Positions 8,852 to 18,628 are shown, counted from the first letter of the stretch. The stretch is 64,000 bases of DNA from RQOF01 sp964461135 (GCA_964461135.1 CAYWTB010000005.1:48287-112286); one strand, 5' to 3'. Translations and numbers: made by a program. Notes: generated by a model from the letters alone, not told the origin.

Positions 8852-9937
8852 TTACTTAATTCGCTCAGACTCCAGATAAACTCCTCTGGAGGAGGGCACT
8901 AAGTTAATTAATTGAAATCCCGAACGCAAAATGTTCTCTGAAACTTGTCCGGCTATGGTTTTTGAACAGGTGAGGGCAATACCGATGTCCCCACCACCCG
9001 CGCCAGACGGCTTATACACGGCACCGCCGTCTTGAACCAGCTGCGCAATCTTCCGGTGGACCCCGGAAATGATATCTGTTCCTGCCCTCTCTCCCAGTTC
9101 CACCAGTTCATCAAAATACTCGTTGATATACTGAATAAAGGAGGTGCTGTCCTGTGCCGCAAACGCTCTGCAGCCCAGGCTGGAAATATTATGCAGACGG
9201 GAAATTAATTGTTCATAGGCTGATTTATGGCTCTGTTTGAATCGCCGTACCTGCTCTACCATCTGCGGGGTTGAAGCCGAGGTACCGCTCCAGATGGTAA
9301 GGATAATAAGATCTTTTGGCATTTCGCGCTGAATAATCTCTACCTCGTTGCTTTTATTATCTGCCAGGCGCCGGAATTCAATTATACCCCCGTAACTGCT
9401 GGAGGCGATATCAATCCCGCTTCCCCTTTTCCCCTGAACGGCGTGGTGAATGCTTTGTGCCATATCGAACAATGCTGCCGGATCGACCTGTTCCTCGGCA
9501 GTTCTCCGGGTGGCATGCATTAGACCTGCCACAAGTCCCGCTGTTAAGGCGGCGCTGGATCCCAACCCCAGTTTTTCACCGCCAGGCTTTAAATAGAAGT
9601 CAGATGTGTCAAGGGTAAATTCCAGGGGATGAATTTTGCCCGGAATTTGTCCGGATTGCAAAAATTTTTCCAAAACACCGCAAAAAAATAGCAATTTTTT
9701 TTCATCGTCATCTGAAAGTGATGTCAGAAAATGTGCCTTGCCCTGCGGGTCGATTTCGAATCGGATGTTTGTCTCACTTACCACCCCTGAATGGAGGATG
9801 AAGGTTTCCTCTGGAGAATCCGTAATCCTGATTTCTGCATAACGATCAACCGCCATCACCAGTGCGGGTGCTCCCTCCAGTACTGCATATTCCCCAATAA
9901 TAATAAGTTTTCCCGGTGCCCAGGCGGTCAGGTTCAT
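8852..9937 (-). CDS. Phosphomevalonate kinase (GHMP family)
   Basis: Predicted to phosphorylate 5-phosphomevalonate to the diphosphate. The 361-residue protein has the GHMP N-terminal motif 'APGKLIIIGEYAVLEGAPALV', the ATP loop 'GLGSSAALTAGLVAGL', and the C-terminal 'KPSGAGGGDIGIAL'. The 'GEYAVLEGAPAL' form fits bacterial phosphomevalonate kinase better than mevalonate kinase. The ATG at 9937 overlaps the stop of mvaD as TGATG, with GGAG upstream, so translation is probably coupled. Assignment among GHMP kinases also rests on operon context, since the other kinase step is present downstream in the fusion. Confidence 0.87.
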   Translation of the reverse strand: MNLTAWAPGKLIIIGEYAVLEGAPALVMAVDRYAEIRITDSPEETFILHSGVVSETNIRFEIDPQGKAHFLTSLSDDDEKKLLFFCGVLEKFLQSGQIPGKIHPLEFTLDTSDFYLKPGGEKLGLGSSAALTAGLVAGLMHATRRTAEEQVDPAALFDMAQSIHHAVQGKRGSGIDIASSSYGGIIEFRRLADNKSNEVEIIQREMPKDLIILTIWSGTSASTPQMVEQVRRFKQSHKSAYEQLISRLHNISSLGCRAFAAQDSTSFIQYINEYFDELVELGERAGTDIISGVHRKIAQLVQDGGAVYKPSGAGGGDIGIALTCSKTIAGQVSENILRSGFQLINLVPSSRGVYLESERIK

Positions 9938-10920
9938 CACTCGTTCTCCAGCAACATGGCATCGGGACCAAGGTCTGTTCTCACAATTTTTATTACTCCC
10001 GCTATGTTCTTCAGCCCGGATTGAATTAATCCGGCATCTTCTTTCAGGCAAATGGCTTTTACCTGCGGACCCGCATCTATGGTGAAATAAACCGGTGTTC
10101 CGCTTTTTCTCATTTTCCGAATGGTGTGCATACAATCCAGCGTAGTACTATTCCAGTAAATGAGGCCGGGATTAGCACTCAGCATAACAGCATGCATTTT
10201 CAGACAGCTGAATTCAGATAGTTCTCCCAGCTTCTCAAAATCTCTGCGGGTGATGGCATCACGCATTTCCTTCAAATCCGGCGGTGCAGATGCAATCCAT
10301 TGACTGTAATAGGGGGAAGTTTCTGCGGTAAGGTTCATGCCATAAGTGGAGCCAATCTCTTTTTTCTCCCGGGAGGTGATGGCAATCAATACCTGTATAT
10401 CCCAGTAATTTTCATCGGCCAGCTGCACGGCTACCGCATCCGAGCCATCTTCCTTCCCACCCTTCTTCATTTCTGCGAAACCGCCGAAAATGGATCGCGC
10501 GGCAGATCCCGAACCTCTTCTGGCCAGAATGGACAATGCTTCCTTGTCCAGTGATAAACCGGCAGCGGCAGCGGCAGCCAGAGCCAGGCTGGCAAAAGCC
10601 GAAGCCGAAGAGGCCAGACCCGCTCCGCTGGGGAAATTATTATGACTGATTACTTCGGCCCGGACCGGCAAATCGGCCTGTTGCCTGATGATGTCCAGAA
10701 AATGAGTCACCCGTTCAGATTCGTGCCGATCAGCTTCTTTATTGTTAATTACCAGAAGATCGGTGTCACGATTTTCCAGGAAAGTTACCGTGGAAACGGT
10801 TGACATTTCTTTTAATGTGATGGAAATGGAACCAACTGCAGGCAGGTTCAGCCTGGAATTTCGTTTTCCCCAGTATTTAATAAGTGCTATATTGGAATGT
10901 GCCCGTGCGGTAGCTTTCAT
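9937..10920 (-). CDS. mvaD: Diphosphomevalonate decarboxylase
   Basis: Converts 5-diphosphomevalonate to isopentenyl diphosphate with ATP use. The 327-residue GHMP-family protein has 'ARAHSNIALIKYWGKR' at the N terminus, the diagnostic 'NNFPSGAGLASSASAFA' loop and 'RRGSGSAARSIFGGF'. The ATG at 10920 has AGGGG about 10 nt upstream and fits the usual N terminus; an in-frame start at 10965 would add 15 residues not expected in the family. It is the first gene of the operon mvaD - phosphomevalonate kinase - HMGR/MK - idi. Confidence 0.95.
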   Translation of the reverse strand: MKATARAHSNIALIKYWGKRNSRLNLPAVGSISITLKEMSTVSTVTFLENRDTDLLVINNKEADRHESERVTHFLDIIRQQADLPVRAEVISHNNFPSGAGLASSASAFASLALAAAAAAGLSLDKEALSILARRGSGSAARSIFGGFAEMKKGGKEDGSDAVAVQLADENYWDIQVLIAITSREKKEIGSTYGMNLTAETSPYYSQWIASAPPDLKEMRDAITRRDFEKLGELSEFSCLKMHAVMLSANPGLIYWNSTTLDCMHTIRKMRKSGTPVYFTIDAGPQVKAICLKEDAGLIQSGLKNIAGVIKIVRTDLGPDAMLLENE

Positions 10921-11373
10921 AATAGATCCCCTGATGGTGTTAACCCTTTCCGTTATTGGTTTCAAAGATGCGTGGTTTTTATAGAGATTCTCATCCCCAA
11001 TCTTGATATCAGCCGGCTGTTTTCCGCTAACCCCCGTTCCGGAAAATCATTCTGAAGATAAAAGAGAAAAAGAACCCAAAATCCCTGCTCTAAATTTATT
11101 TTGTATTTCACAGGCTGCAATCTTTCATACCGGGGTTTCATAAAAATCAAAAATACGATAGCAAATATTTGAATGCAATCTTAAGATTATTGAAACGACA
11201 GGATGATGTCTTATTTTGGCCGGATGACGCGATTGGTCTTTGTTGATTCGAACCGCAAACCCTGGAAATGGGTTTAAATGAAAAATCATTTTGAATAATA
11301 GTTAACACCAATTAAATTTGGCGTTTGCTTAATCCCCCAGGGGGAAATCTTTTGAAAAGGAGGAAATATTCAA
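10921..11373. promoter_or_regulatory. Intergenic region between the divergent mevalonate operon and rpsA
   Basis: No gene is seen in these 453 bases. The left part must hold the mevalonate promoter (not resolved by eye). On the right, TTGAAA at 11190-11195 and TATTTT at 11212-11217 (16-nt spacing) are a possible rpsA promoter, leaving a leader of about 150 nt. The leader ends with AAAAGGAGG at 11355-11363, a very strong ribosome-binding site. Confidence 0.4.
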
Positions 11374-13605
11374 ATGTCTGAAGAATCCAAAAAACAAACC
11401 CCGGAAGTCTCTGTAACTCCGGAACAAGATTTCGGATCGGAGGATGAACAGAATCAGATGTTCAAACCGGGCCAGGTTTTTAAACCGGAGGATGCACCGG
11501 ATATACTGGTAGACGATTCACCGGAGGTGGATCCTAAAATGCTGAAACTTTATGAAATGAGTTTTGACCGGGTTCATGAAGGTGATATCATTAATGGTAC
11601 GGTTGTGGCTGTAACAGACAAAGAAGTGATTGTCGATGTTGGTTTTAAATCCGAAGGGATGATTCCCAAAGAGGAATTTATAGATCTCGATAATATCAAA
11701 GTTGGTGATGAAATAGAGGTATTTCTGGAGAATCCTGAAGATGTGGAGGGGCAGGTTTTATTATCCCGCCGCAAAGTATATTTTATCCGGACCTGGGAAA
11801 ACCTGTTGAATAAACATCAGAATGATGAAGTTCTCAAGGGACGTATTGTAAGGCGGATTAAAGGCGGTTTTGTGGTGGATCTTGGTGGGGTGGATGCATT
11901 TCTGCCCGGCTCACAGGTTGATGTAAAACCGATTCGGGATTTTGATGCATTTGTGGGACAGGATCTGGATCTGAAAATTGTGAAAGTAAATGAACAAAGG
12001 AAAAACATCGTTGTTTCCCGCCGGGTGATTATAGAGAAAAATCTGGAAAGTAAACGCGCACAGATTCTGGATACCCTGGATAAGGGGCAGGTTCGCCGCG
12101 GAATGGTCAAGAACATTACTGATTTTGGCGTTTTCATTGATCTGGGCGGAGTCGATGGGTTGCTGCATATCACAGACCTCTCCTGGGGACGGGTGAGCCA
12201 TCCTTCCGAAGTTGTGAAACTGGATCAGGAAATGGATGTTATGATTCTTGATTTTGATGAAAACAAATCAAGGATTTCTCTGGGCCTGAAACAACTTCAA
12301 CCGCATCCCTGGGAAAATGTGGAAGAACGTTTCCCCGTTGGCAGTCACGTCAATGGAAAAGTAGTCAGCCTGGCGGACTATGGGGCATTTGTGGAACTGG
12401 AAAAAGGAATCGAAGGACTGATTCACGTGTCCGAGATGAGCTGGTCACAGCATATCAAGAACCCGGCACAGGTTCTGAAAGAAGGCGATGAAGTGGAAGC
12501 GGTGGTACTGAGTATTGAGCCGGATGACCGGAAAATTTCATTGGGCCTCAAGCAATTGACCCCTGATCCCTGGGAAGATATTGAGAAAAAATATCCGGTG
12601 GACTCCCGGCATCGCGGTATCGTAAGGAATCTAACCCCGTTTGGGGCCTTTGTAGAACTGGAAGAAGGAGTGGATGGTCTGGTTCACATTTCTGATCTCA
12701 GCTGGACTAAAAAAGTTCGTCATCCCAGTGAAGTTGTAAAGAAAAACCAGGAGATTGATGTAGTCGTTCTGGATATCAATAAGGAAGAGAGACGCATCGC
12801 ACTGGGTCACAAACAGGTAGAAGCCAATCCCTGGGATACTTTTGAAGAATCTTATGCGGTTGGGGTGGAAACTGTCGGCAAGGTCTCACGGCTGATTGAC
12901 AAGGGAGTTATTGTGACGCTTCCCCTGGGAGTTGATGCCTTTGTTCCTTTAAATCACCTGGGCAAGCAAAATATTAAACGTGCTTCCGATCATTTCAAGG
13001 TAGGTGATGACCTTCCATTGAAGGTCCTCGAATTTGATAAGGAAAACAAACGCATCGTTTTGTCGGTTTCGGAATATCTTAAAGGAAAAGAGAAGCAAGA
13101 AATCGATTCCTTTATGACTACCCATAATTTTGCACCCACAACCATGGGTGAACTGGTTAAAGATGTTCCGGAAGTACTGGAAGGCGTACCTGATGAAGAA
13201 AAAGGACGGGAACGACCGGCTAAGAAACCGAAGACGAAAAAAACATCTGCTGAAAAAGAAAAAGAAACTGTAGCGGAAAAAACTGTGAAAGAGGCAACTG
13301 TAGCTGAAGCGACTGTGGAAGTAGAAGCGCAGGTAGCGGAAGAACCTGAGCAAAAAGATAAACTGGAGGAAACTGAAAAAGCAGAATCCGTTGCGGAGGT
13401 TGAAGCGGAAGCCGAACCACAGAAGGCCGGAGAAGCCGGTGCTGAAGAAAAAGAGAAGCCCAAAAAGAAAACCAAAACCAAAGCGGTCAAAACTACCAAA
13501 AAGGTGACGGCGTCTAAAGCTGACCAGGTCGTTACTAAGGCTGGGAAAGAAACCAAGGCAAAAAGTAAATCAAAGAAAAAGAGCAGCGAAGAAGCGAGCG
13601 AATAA
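11374..13605 (+). CDS. rpsA: 30S ribosomal protein S1 with long charged C-terminal tail
   Basis: Binds mRNA on the small subunit and helps initiation. Six S1 OB-fold repeats start near residues 68, 150, 237, 323, 410 and 497; repeats 3-5 are the most canonical ('DFGVFIDLGGVDGLLHITDLSW', 'GAFVELEEGVDGLVHISDLSW'). After residue about 600 the protein becomes a low-complexity tail of some 140 residues rich in Lys, Glu, Ala and Thr. S1 from E. coli has 557 residues, so this 743-residue form is extended, as in several FCB-group lineages. The ribosome-binding site is excellent and a strong terminator follows. Long open frames on the opposite strand over the tail are mirror artefacts. Confidence 0.97.
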   Translation: MSEESKKQTPEVSVTPEQDFGSEDEQNQMFKPGQVFKPEDAPDILVDDSPEVDPKMLKLYEMSFDRVHEGDIINGTVVAVTDKEVIVDVGFKSEGMIPKEEFIDLDNIKVGDEIEVFLENPEDVEGQVLLSRRKVYFIRTWENLLNKHQNDEVLKGRIVRRIKGGFVVDLGGVDAFLPGSQVDVKPIRDFDAFVGQDLDLKIVKVNEQRKNIVVSRRVIIEKNLESKRAQILDTLDKGQVRRGMVKNITDFGVFIDLGGVDGLLHITDLSWGRVSHPSEVVKLDQEMDVMILDFDENKSRISLGLKQLQPHPWENVEERFPVGSHVNGKVVSLADYGAFVELEKGIEGLIHVSEMSWSQHIKNPAQVLKEGDEVEAVVLSIEPDDRKISLGLKQLTPDPWEDIEKKYPVDSRHRGIVRNLTPFGAFVELEEGVDGLVHISDLSWTKKVRHPSEVVKKNQEIDVVVLDINKEERRIALGHKQVEANPWDTFEESYAVGVETVGKVSRLIDKGVIVTLPLGVDAFVPLNHLGKQNIKRASDHFKVGDDLPLKVLEFDKENKRIVLSVSEYLKGKEKQEIDSFMTTHNFAPTTMGELVKDVPEVLEGVPDEEKGRERPAKKPKTKKTSAEKEKETVAEKTVKEATVAEATVEVEAQVAEEPEQKDKLEETEKAESVAEVEAEAEPQKAGEAGAEEKEKPKKKTKTKAVKTTKKVTASKADQVVTKAGKETKAKSKSKKKSSEEASE

Positions 13606-13648
13606 TACCTGAATCCGGCTTGCTGCATCTGATGCTTTACATAGTTGA

Positions 13649-13677
13649 AAAACCGGGGAATGTCCCCGGTTTTTTTA
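13649..13677 (+). terminator. Strong Rho-independent terminator after rpsA
   Basis: The stem AACCGGGGA pairs with TCCCCGGTT around a three-base ATG loop, followed by seven T residues. A textbook terminator. Confidence 0.95.
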
Positions 13678-13920
13678 TTATATTTATTTGGTTTATAAAA
13701 ATAATCCACCGGTTAAACTAAATGGCTGAATGCCTTTTAAATGCGGAACCGGATATACTGTGAATATCTGAGCTATTGAACTGTCTCGCAGGAAATGATT
13801 TAAAATCCGCAGACGTATTTGTCCCGGGCTGCTTTGAGATACCAGACGGCTGATCAAAAATTTTAGCATCGGGCCTTAATCGGGTGTTTCTTGCATGAAG
13901 CTGGTAGAAAATCATAAATC
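13678..13920. other. Gene-free spacer between rpsA terminator and glycosyltransferase gene
   Basis: The interval between the two genes is 315 bases including the terminator. The remainder holds no supported gene and no promoter that stands out; a 65-codon frame on the minus strand has no start signal or recognisable product. Confidence 0.5.
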
Positions 13921-15024
13921 ATGAATATCCCGCCTCATTCTTCTGTATTTATCGCTATGCTGAACATGGGCCTGGGTCATGCCACGCGGACTCTGCCCAT
14001 CATCAGATACTTTCAGGAAAATGACTGGAATGTATTTCTGGGCAGTTCGGGAAGGTCCCTGACATTTTTGACCGAAGAATTTCCTGCTCTTCCGGTTATT
14101 GAATTGCCCGATTACGATCTTCACTATTCGGCAAAAGGTGTTCAGATCAGCCGGTTACTCACCAGGTTGCCCGCACTGATGAAAAGGATCTCGGAAGAAA
14201 ATAAAATAACGGGCCGGCTGGTGAACGCTCAAAATATCCGTATGATCATCAGTGATCAGCGCTATGGCTGCTATTGGGGTAACATTCCATCCTTTTTCAT
14301 AACGCATCAGGTTAGATTTATTGCTCCCCGGCCCCTGCGTCCTTTTGAATTTCTGGGGGCCTGGTTTAACGGGTTATATCACCGGAAATATAGCGGAATC
14401 ATCATTCCTGACCGCTGGCAGAATGGGGAAGGTCTTCTCAGCGGGAGGTTGTCCCACCCCGCCTCCGGTATAAATTATCTGTATTGCGGTATTTTATCCA
14501 GCATCTCGCCACAGCAGGTGGATGAAGATATTGATTTCTTTTTTTCCGTTTCTGGCCCGGAGCCCCAGCGAACTGTTTTTGAACGGAAATTGAGGTTGCA
14601 GATTGATTTACTGCCCGGTAAAAAAGTAATGGCACTGGGAAAACCGGAGTCCCGGGAAATTGAAAAACCCCACCCGGATGTTACGATTTACCATCATCTT
14701 TCCCGTCCGATGATGCAGAAAATGATGAACCGGAGCAGATTCCTGATCACCCGGCCTGGATACAGTACGGTAATGGAATTGGCAGAATTGCAGAAGAGAG
14801 CGCTATTTATACCCACGCCCGGACAGACCGAACAGCAGTATCTAGCGGAACGGCTTGCAGAATTCGGATGGTTTCACTGGATTCCCCAGGTTAGACTGCA
14901 GCTGTTAAAAGATATTTCCGAGGCAGGTAACTATAGTGGTTTTCCGCACCGGTTAAAGACATCTGATTCACTGAAAATTATCGATACCCTGGTAAAACAG
15001 ACGGTTAAAGGAAAGAGCGGATAA
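13921..15024 (+). CDS. MurG-like GT-B glycosyltransferase
   Basis: A 367-residue soluble protein. The N-terminal 'MLNMGLGHATRTLPI' resembles the glycine-rich loop of MurG/GT28-type enzymes, and the C-terminal half has the sugar-nucleotide site pattern 'RPGYSTVMELAELQKRALFIPTPGQTEQQYLA' (Gly-x-x-Thr/Glu then Pro and Gln). Donor and acceptor are unknown. It is the first of a run of six closely spaced genes up to dinB, followed by an epimerase-like SDR, which suggests a surface-glycan or glycolipid role. It is too divergent to be called MurG itself. No clear ribosome-binding site precedes the ATG. Confidence 0.75.
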   Translation: MNIPPHSSVFIAMLNMGLGHATRTLPIIRYFQENDWNVFLGSSGRSLTFLTEEFPALPVIELPDYDLHYSAKGVQISRLLTRLPALMKRISEENKITGRLVNAQNIRMIISDQRYGCYWGNIPSFFITHQVRFIAPRPLRPFEFLGAWFNGLYHRKYSGIIIPDRWQNGEGLLSGRLSHPASGINYLYCGILSSISPQQVDEDIDFFFSVSGPEPQRTVFERKLRLQIDLLPGKKVMALGKPESREIEKPHPDVTIYHHLSRPMMQKMMNRSRFLITRPGYSTVMELAELQKRALFIPTPGQTEQQYLAERLAEFGWFHWIPQVRLQLLKDISEAGNYSGFPHRLKTSDSLKIIDTLVKQTVKGKSG

Positions 15025-15101
15025 AATTATAAAAACTTTTTATGCCCCGGGGTTATGCGACCGAGGTAATTTCTTGGTAATCCGGACATGAGGCATGCAA
15101 A

Positions 15102-16103
15102 ATGAAGGTGCTGGTAATTGGCGGAACAAAATTTCTGGGCTATCATGTTACCTCCTCACTTCTAAGGGCGGGGATGCAGGTTACCCTTTTTAACCGTGGC
15201 TTGACGCCGGATGACTTCGGTCTCCGCGTCAGCCGGATAACCGGCAATCGCAAGGATTTCAGGAAATTTTATAATATCTTCCATGGTAAACGGTACGATG
15301 TGGTGATAGATCTCATCGGGTATGATCCGGAAGAGGTTAAACTGGCTGAAAAGACATTCCGGAATTTCATCGGTCAGTATATATTTATCAGTACCGGTCA
15401 GGTATACCTGGTTACCGAAAATAAACGCCTGCCCTGCCGGGAAGACGATTTCTATCAGGAATTAATTCCCTGTCCACCCGGCGAGGAAGACGCTTATGAA
15501 TACGGTATCAACAAGCGAAAAATAGAAATATTTCTCGAAGAACGGTATAAAATGAACGGTTTTCCCTCCGTTCGCTTCCGCTGTCCTGTTATTCATGGAA
15601 CCGGGGATTATACGCTCAGGTTTTACTCCTATTTATTGAGAATCCGGGACGGAAATCCGCTGATTATACTGCAGGATGGGGATACCATAATCCGTCATAT
15701 TTATGTTCAGGATGTAGTGCGTACCATTATGGCGGTCCTCCATGCGGACCAATACCGGGGAAAGGTTTATAATCTGGCGCAGAAGGAAGTATTACGGCTA
15801 TCCGGGTTTTTGGAACTGACTGCCGGCATTCTCGGGAAAAAGATAAAAATAGTAAAACTGACACAAGATGAATTTCTCAAATATCGACTGCCGGGCGAAA
15901 TTTCTCCCTTCAGCGGTCGCTGGGTGTCGTATCTGGATCCGGCCCTGGCCATGAATGAAACAGGTTTTGAAACCACTCCGCCGGAGAAATGGATACCGGT
16001 GGTGGCGGATTACTTTTTGAAAGAATATACCGGTCCGGTACCTGAAAATTATCGGAACCGTCTTCATGAAATCGATGTTATTGATAAATTACAACTGGGG
16101 TAG
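15102..16103 (+). CDS. NAD(P)-dependent epimerase/dehydratase-like SDR
   Basis: A 333-residue extended short-chain dehydrogenase-like protein. The N terminus 'MKVLVIGGTKFLGYHV' is the GGTxFxG nucleotide-binding variant of the CSP41/isoflavone-reductase-like branch, and a YxxxK element is present in 'YGINKRK'. The 'RHIYVQDVVRTIM' stretch is also typical of extended SDRs. A GAGG lies about 10 nt before the ATG. The substrate cannot be inferred; its neighbour is a glycosyltransferase, so a nucleotide sugar or lipid-linked sugar is plausible. Confidence 0.78.
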   Translation: MKVLVIGGTKFLGYHVTSSLLRAGMQVTLFNRGLTPDDFGLRVSRITGNRKDFRKFYNIFHGKRYDVVIDLIGYDPEEVKLAEKTFRNFIGQYIFISTGQVYLVTENKRLPCREDDFYQELIPCPPGEEDAYEYGINKRKIEIFLEERYKMNGFPSVRFRCPVIHGTGDYTLRFYSYLLRIRDGNPLIILQDGDTIIRHIYVQDVVRTIMAVLHADQYRGKVYNLAQKEVLRLSGFLELTAGILGKKIKIVKLTQDEFLKYRLPGEISPFSGRWVSYLDPALAMNETGFETTPPEKWIPVVADYFLKEYTGPVPENYRNRLHEIDVIDKLQLG

Positions 16104-16125
16104 TTCTAATAAACCGTTGAAAACA

Positions 16126-17499
16126 ATGGAAAAATACTACATTCTGTTTCGAAAATACTGGTTGGATTTTTTTATCTATTTTTATGTATTTTTTATTATT
16201 TACACGACTATCATACCTTTTAACTTTATTGACAGTGTTTCAGCCTTGCAGGTCAACATCTCCAGGATAGACTGGATCCCCTTGATGGGGGGATATCGCA
16301 TGCTTTCCCGCTCCGATATTGTTGCCAATGTATTATTTTTTATGCCCCTGGGAATACTGCTGGCCCTCAAAAGAATTCTAACCCATTATCGGAATTTTTC
16401 TTTTTCAGACTGGCTTCAGATTTTTTTTAGCGGGTTTTTCCTGAGCCTGCTGGTGGAAATGATGCAGCTGTTTACATATGACAGACACACCTCAGTCACA
16501 GATCTGTTTACAAACAGCACCGGTACCCTGCTGGGAGCATTGTTTATGTTAATTATTTACTTGAATTTCCACCATGAGATAAAAAGGGCACTTTTTCTGT
16601 TGTTTGCTCTTAAACCCGAAATGACCATCGGAGCAATTTTTTTCAGTTTTATTTTTATTAGTTATTCGGTGCCATTTACATATCAGCCGGATCTTGCTTC
16701 GCTGAATGAAAACCTGAATGTTCTGTTGCATCAACCGTTTTTCTGGAGCCGGTTCCTGGCCGGGCTTCCGGTTTCCTTTATTCTGTTCGGTACTTTCGCT
16801 TATTTTCTGATGAATGGAATTTACCGATATCTGAGAAAAAAATTATCTCGAATCTACATTGCATTGATCGTAGCTAGTATAATTCTGCTACCGGTTATAC
16901 TGGAAATTTATCAGTTATTAATTCCCATTCGAAATCATTTTCTCAGTGACATTCTGGCAGGTGAAGCCGGAATGTGCGGTGGCCTGCTTTTTTTTGTAAA
17001 ACAGATTTTGGTAAAACGGGCAGGTCACCATGTAAATGAGAATCCCGATCAGCTATATTTTAAATACTATATTACGTATTTTAAATTCCTGGTCTGGGTC
17101 TATATTGCATATTTTGTCTCATATTATATTTATGAAGATACGGTAAAATCTTTCCTGGAAACCATACGTGCCCTGTTTGTTCCGGACGGCTCCCGGCAGC
17201 TGGCCATGGTTAAGATCCGGCGCCTGGAATTGCTGATTCACATGGCCAAAGAACTTTTTACTTTTCTGCCTGCCGGTTTTATCCTATCTTTATCCCGGTT
17301 CCGTATGCGGCAGAATTTTGACATTGTGCTTTTTACCTCCGTCTTGATTATTCTGTTATTTTTAGGTATATATGTAGTTAATATCATGGAATATTCGCAT
17401 AACATGTATATTGCCATACATCTGCTGGCTATGATTACTGGCCTGGCAGCAGGGCATTTCTTTAGAAAAATATTTATTTTTATAATGAATGTAAAATGA
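16126..17499 (+). CDS. Polytopic membrane protein with VanZ-like domain(s)
   Basis: A 457-residue protein with about 10-12 hydrophobic segments. The N-terminal half is a VanZ-like domain ('SDIVANVLFFMPLGILLAL' and 'RHTSVTDLFTNSTGTLLGA'). The middle and C-terminal parts show weaker echoes ('IRNHFLSDILAGEAG', 'FTFLPAGFIL'), suggesting an internal duplication. VanZ confers low-level teicoplanin resistance in enterococci, but most family members have no known role. ATG 16126 is preferred over an upstream TTG at 16066 that would overlap the SDR gene. The 3' end overlaps the next gene by ATGA. Confidence 0.75.
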   Translation: MEKYYILFRKYWLDFFIYFYVFFIIYTTIIPFNFIDSVSALQVNISRIDWIPLMGGYRMLSRSDIVANVLFFMPLGILLALKRILTHYRNFSFSDWLQIFFSGFFLSLLVEMMQLFTYDRHTSVTDLFTNSTGTLLGALFMLIIYLNFHHEIKRALFLLFALKPEMTIGAIFFSFIFISYSVPFTYQPDLASLNENLNVLLHQPFFWSRFLAGLPVSFILFGTFAYFLMNGIYRYLRKKLSRIYIALIVASIILLPVILEIYQLLIPIRNHFLSDILAGEAGMCGGLLFFVKQILVKRAGHHVNENPDQLYFKYYITYFKFLVWVYIAYFVSYYIYEDTVKSFLETIRALFVPDGSRQLAMVKIRRLELLIHMAKELFTFLPAGFILSLSRFRMRQNFDIVLFTSVLIILLFLGIYVVNIMEYSHNMYIAIHLLAMITGLAAGHFFRKIFIFIMNVK

Positions 17500-18620
17500 A
17501 ACTGAAAGCTTTATTTTATTTGTCCCGGACAGGAGTTGTTCTTTGCCTTTTATTTGCCTCCTGTCACCCCGTCAAAAGTCCGCAGCCAACTGCAGACTCA
17601 GATGTATCTGCCTTCCTGTATTATAAACAAGCTTTAAACGATATGGAAAAACAGCAGTACACCCGGGCTCTGGCACAACTGGATACTGCTATTCTGCTGA
17701 AACCGGAGTTTGCTCAATTTCATTATGCCAAAGGCCAGATTCTGGAGCTGCAGGGAGATACCCGTCCAGCCATTAAAGCTTATGAAAAAGCCTTAAGCCT
17801 TAAATCTTATTATCCCGATTCCTGGAAGCGGCTGGCAAAATTATATTCAGACACCCGCCAGTATGAAAAAGCATCACAGGTTCTTAAATTTTTAACGGAA
17901 TCCTATCCGGATTCCCTTCAGTATGAATTATCCCTGGCGGATGCTTTTATTGGTGCCAGAAAACCCCTTATGGCCCTGGAAAGAGTGAATTATTTTGATA
18001 AACAGGGTAGCAGTTCAAAAGAAACCTTGAGGATCAGGGGATTGGCCAATTTTGAGTTGGAAGATTTTAAACAGGCAATGGAATATTTAAATAAATATGT
18101 TTCTATGATACCGGGGAATTTTCAGGCACAAAAATACCTGGGAATGACCTGCATAAAAACGGGAAATCTGGAAAAAGGAATCTCCCATCTTAACTTGGCT
18201 CTTAAACTGGATCCCGATGATCCTGAGATCTATCTGTTCAGAGCTCAGTATTTTATTGGAATGAATAAAATGGATACAGCAGCCGATCAATTCAGGCAGG
18301 CCCTTGAACTGGACAGTAATAATGTTAAGGTGCTTCTGGAAAGCAGCCGTTTTTACCTCGAAAGACGGGACACCACCCGCGCACAAAAATTACTGGAAAA
18401 TGCGGTACGGAGGCACAAAACCTGCTGGGAATGCTACAAATATCTGGGTATCATTGCAGATGCCAGGGGAAAGTACGCTGAGGCGATTTTGTTTATGGAA
18501 TATTATATTTCACACATATATTACCGGGATGAAGCCATTGAAAACAGACTGGAAATTTTAAGATCCCTACAGTTAAATCAATTGGATGAGATAAAATCCC
18601 GTGATAAAATTAAAAAATAG
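17496..18620 (+). CDS. TPR-repeat lipoprotein
   Basis: A 374-residue protein with an N-terminal hydrophobic segment and a probable lipobox ending at Cys ('LLFASC'), then about eight tetratricopeptide repeats from residue 40 to 350 ('FAQFHYAKGQILELQGDTRPAIKAYEKAL' style units). It is likely a membrane-anchored scaffold in the periplasm. It overlaps the VanZ-like gene by four bases (ATGA), implying coupled translation. Partner proteins are unknown; the VanZ-like protein and the next exported protein are the obvious candidates. Confidence 0.8.
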   Translation: MKLKALFYLSRTGVVLCLLFASCHPVKSPQPTADSDVSAFLYYKQALNDMEKQQYTRALAQLDTAILLKPEFAQFHYAKGQILELQGDTRPAIKAYEKALSLKSYYPDSWKRLAKLYSDTRQYEKASQVLKFLTESYPDSLQYELSLADAFIGARKPLMALERVNYFDKQGSSSKETLRIRGLANFELEDFKQAMEYLNKYVSMIPGNFQAQKYLGMTCIKTGNLEKGISHLNLALKLDPDDPEIYLFRAQYFIGMNKMDTAADQFRQALELDSNNVKVLLESSRFYLERRDTTRAQKLLENAVRRHKTCWECYKYLGIIADARGKYAEAILFMEYYISHIYYRDEAIENRLEILRSLQLNQLDEIKSRDKIKK

Positions 18621-18628
18621 AGGGCAGT

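Noticed and set aside
10962..11150. 62-codon minus-strand frame upstream of mvaD
   Set aside because: Lies in the mvaD/rpsA promoter region and lacks a ribosome-binding site or family resemblance.
12990..13709. 239-codon minus-strand frame over the rpsA tail
   Set aside because: Ser/Val-rich translation is the complement of the Lys/Glu-rich low-complexity tail; it also crosses the rpsA terminator.
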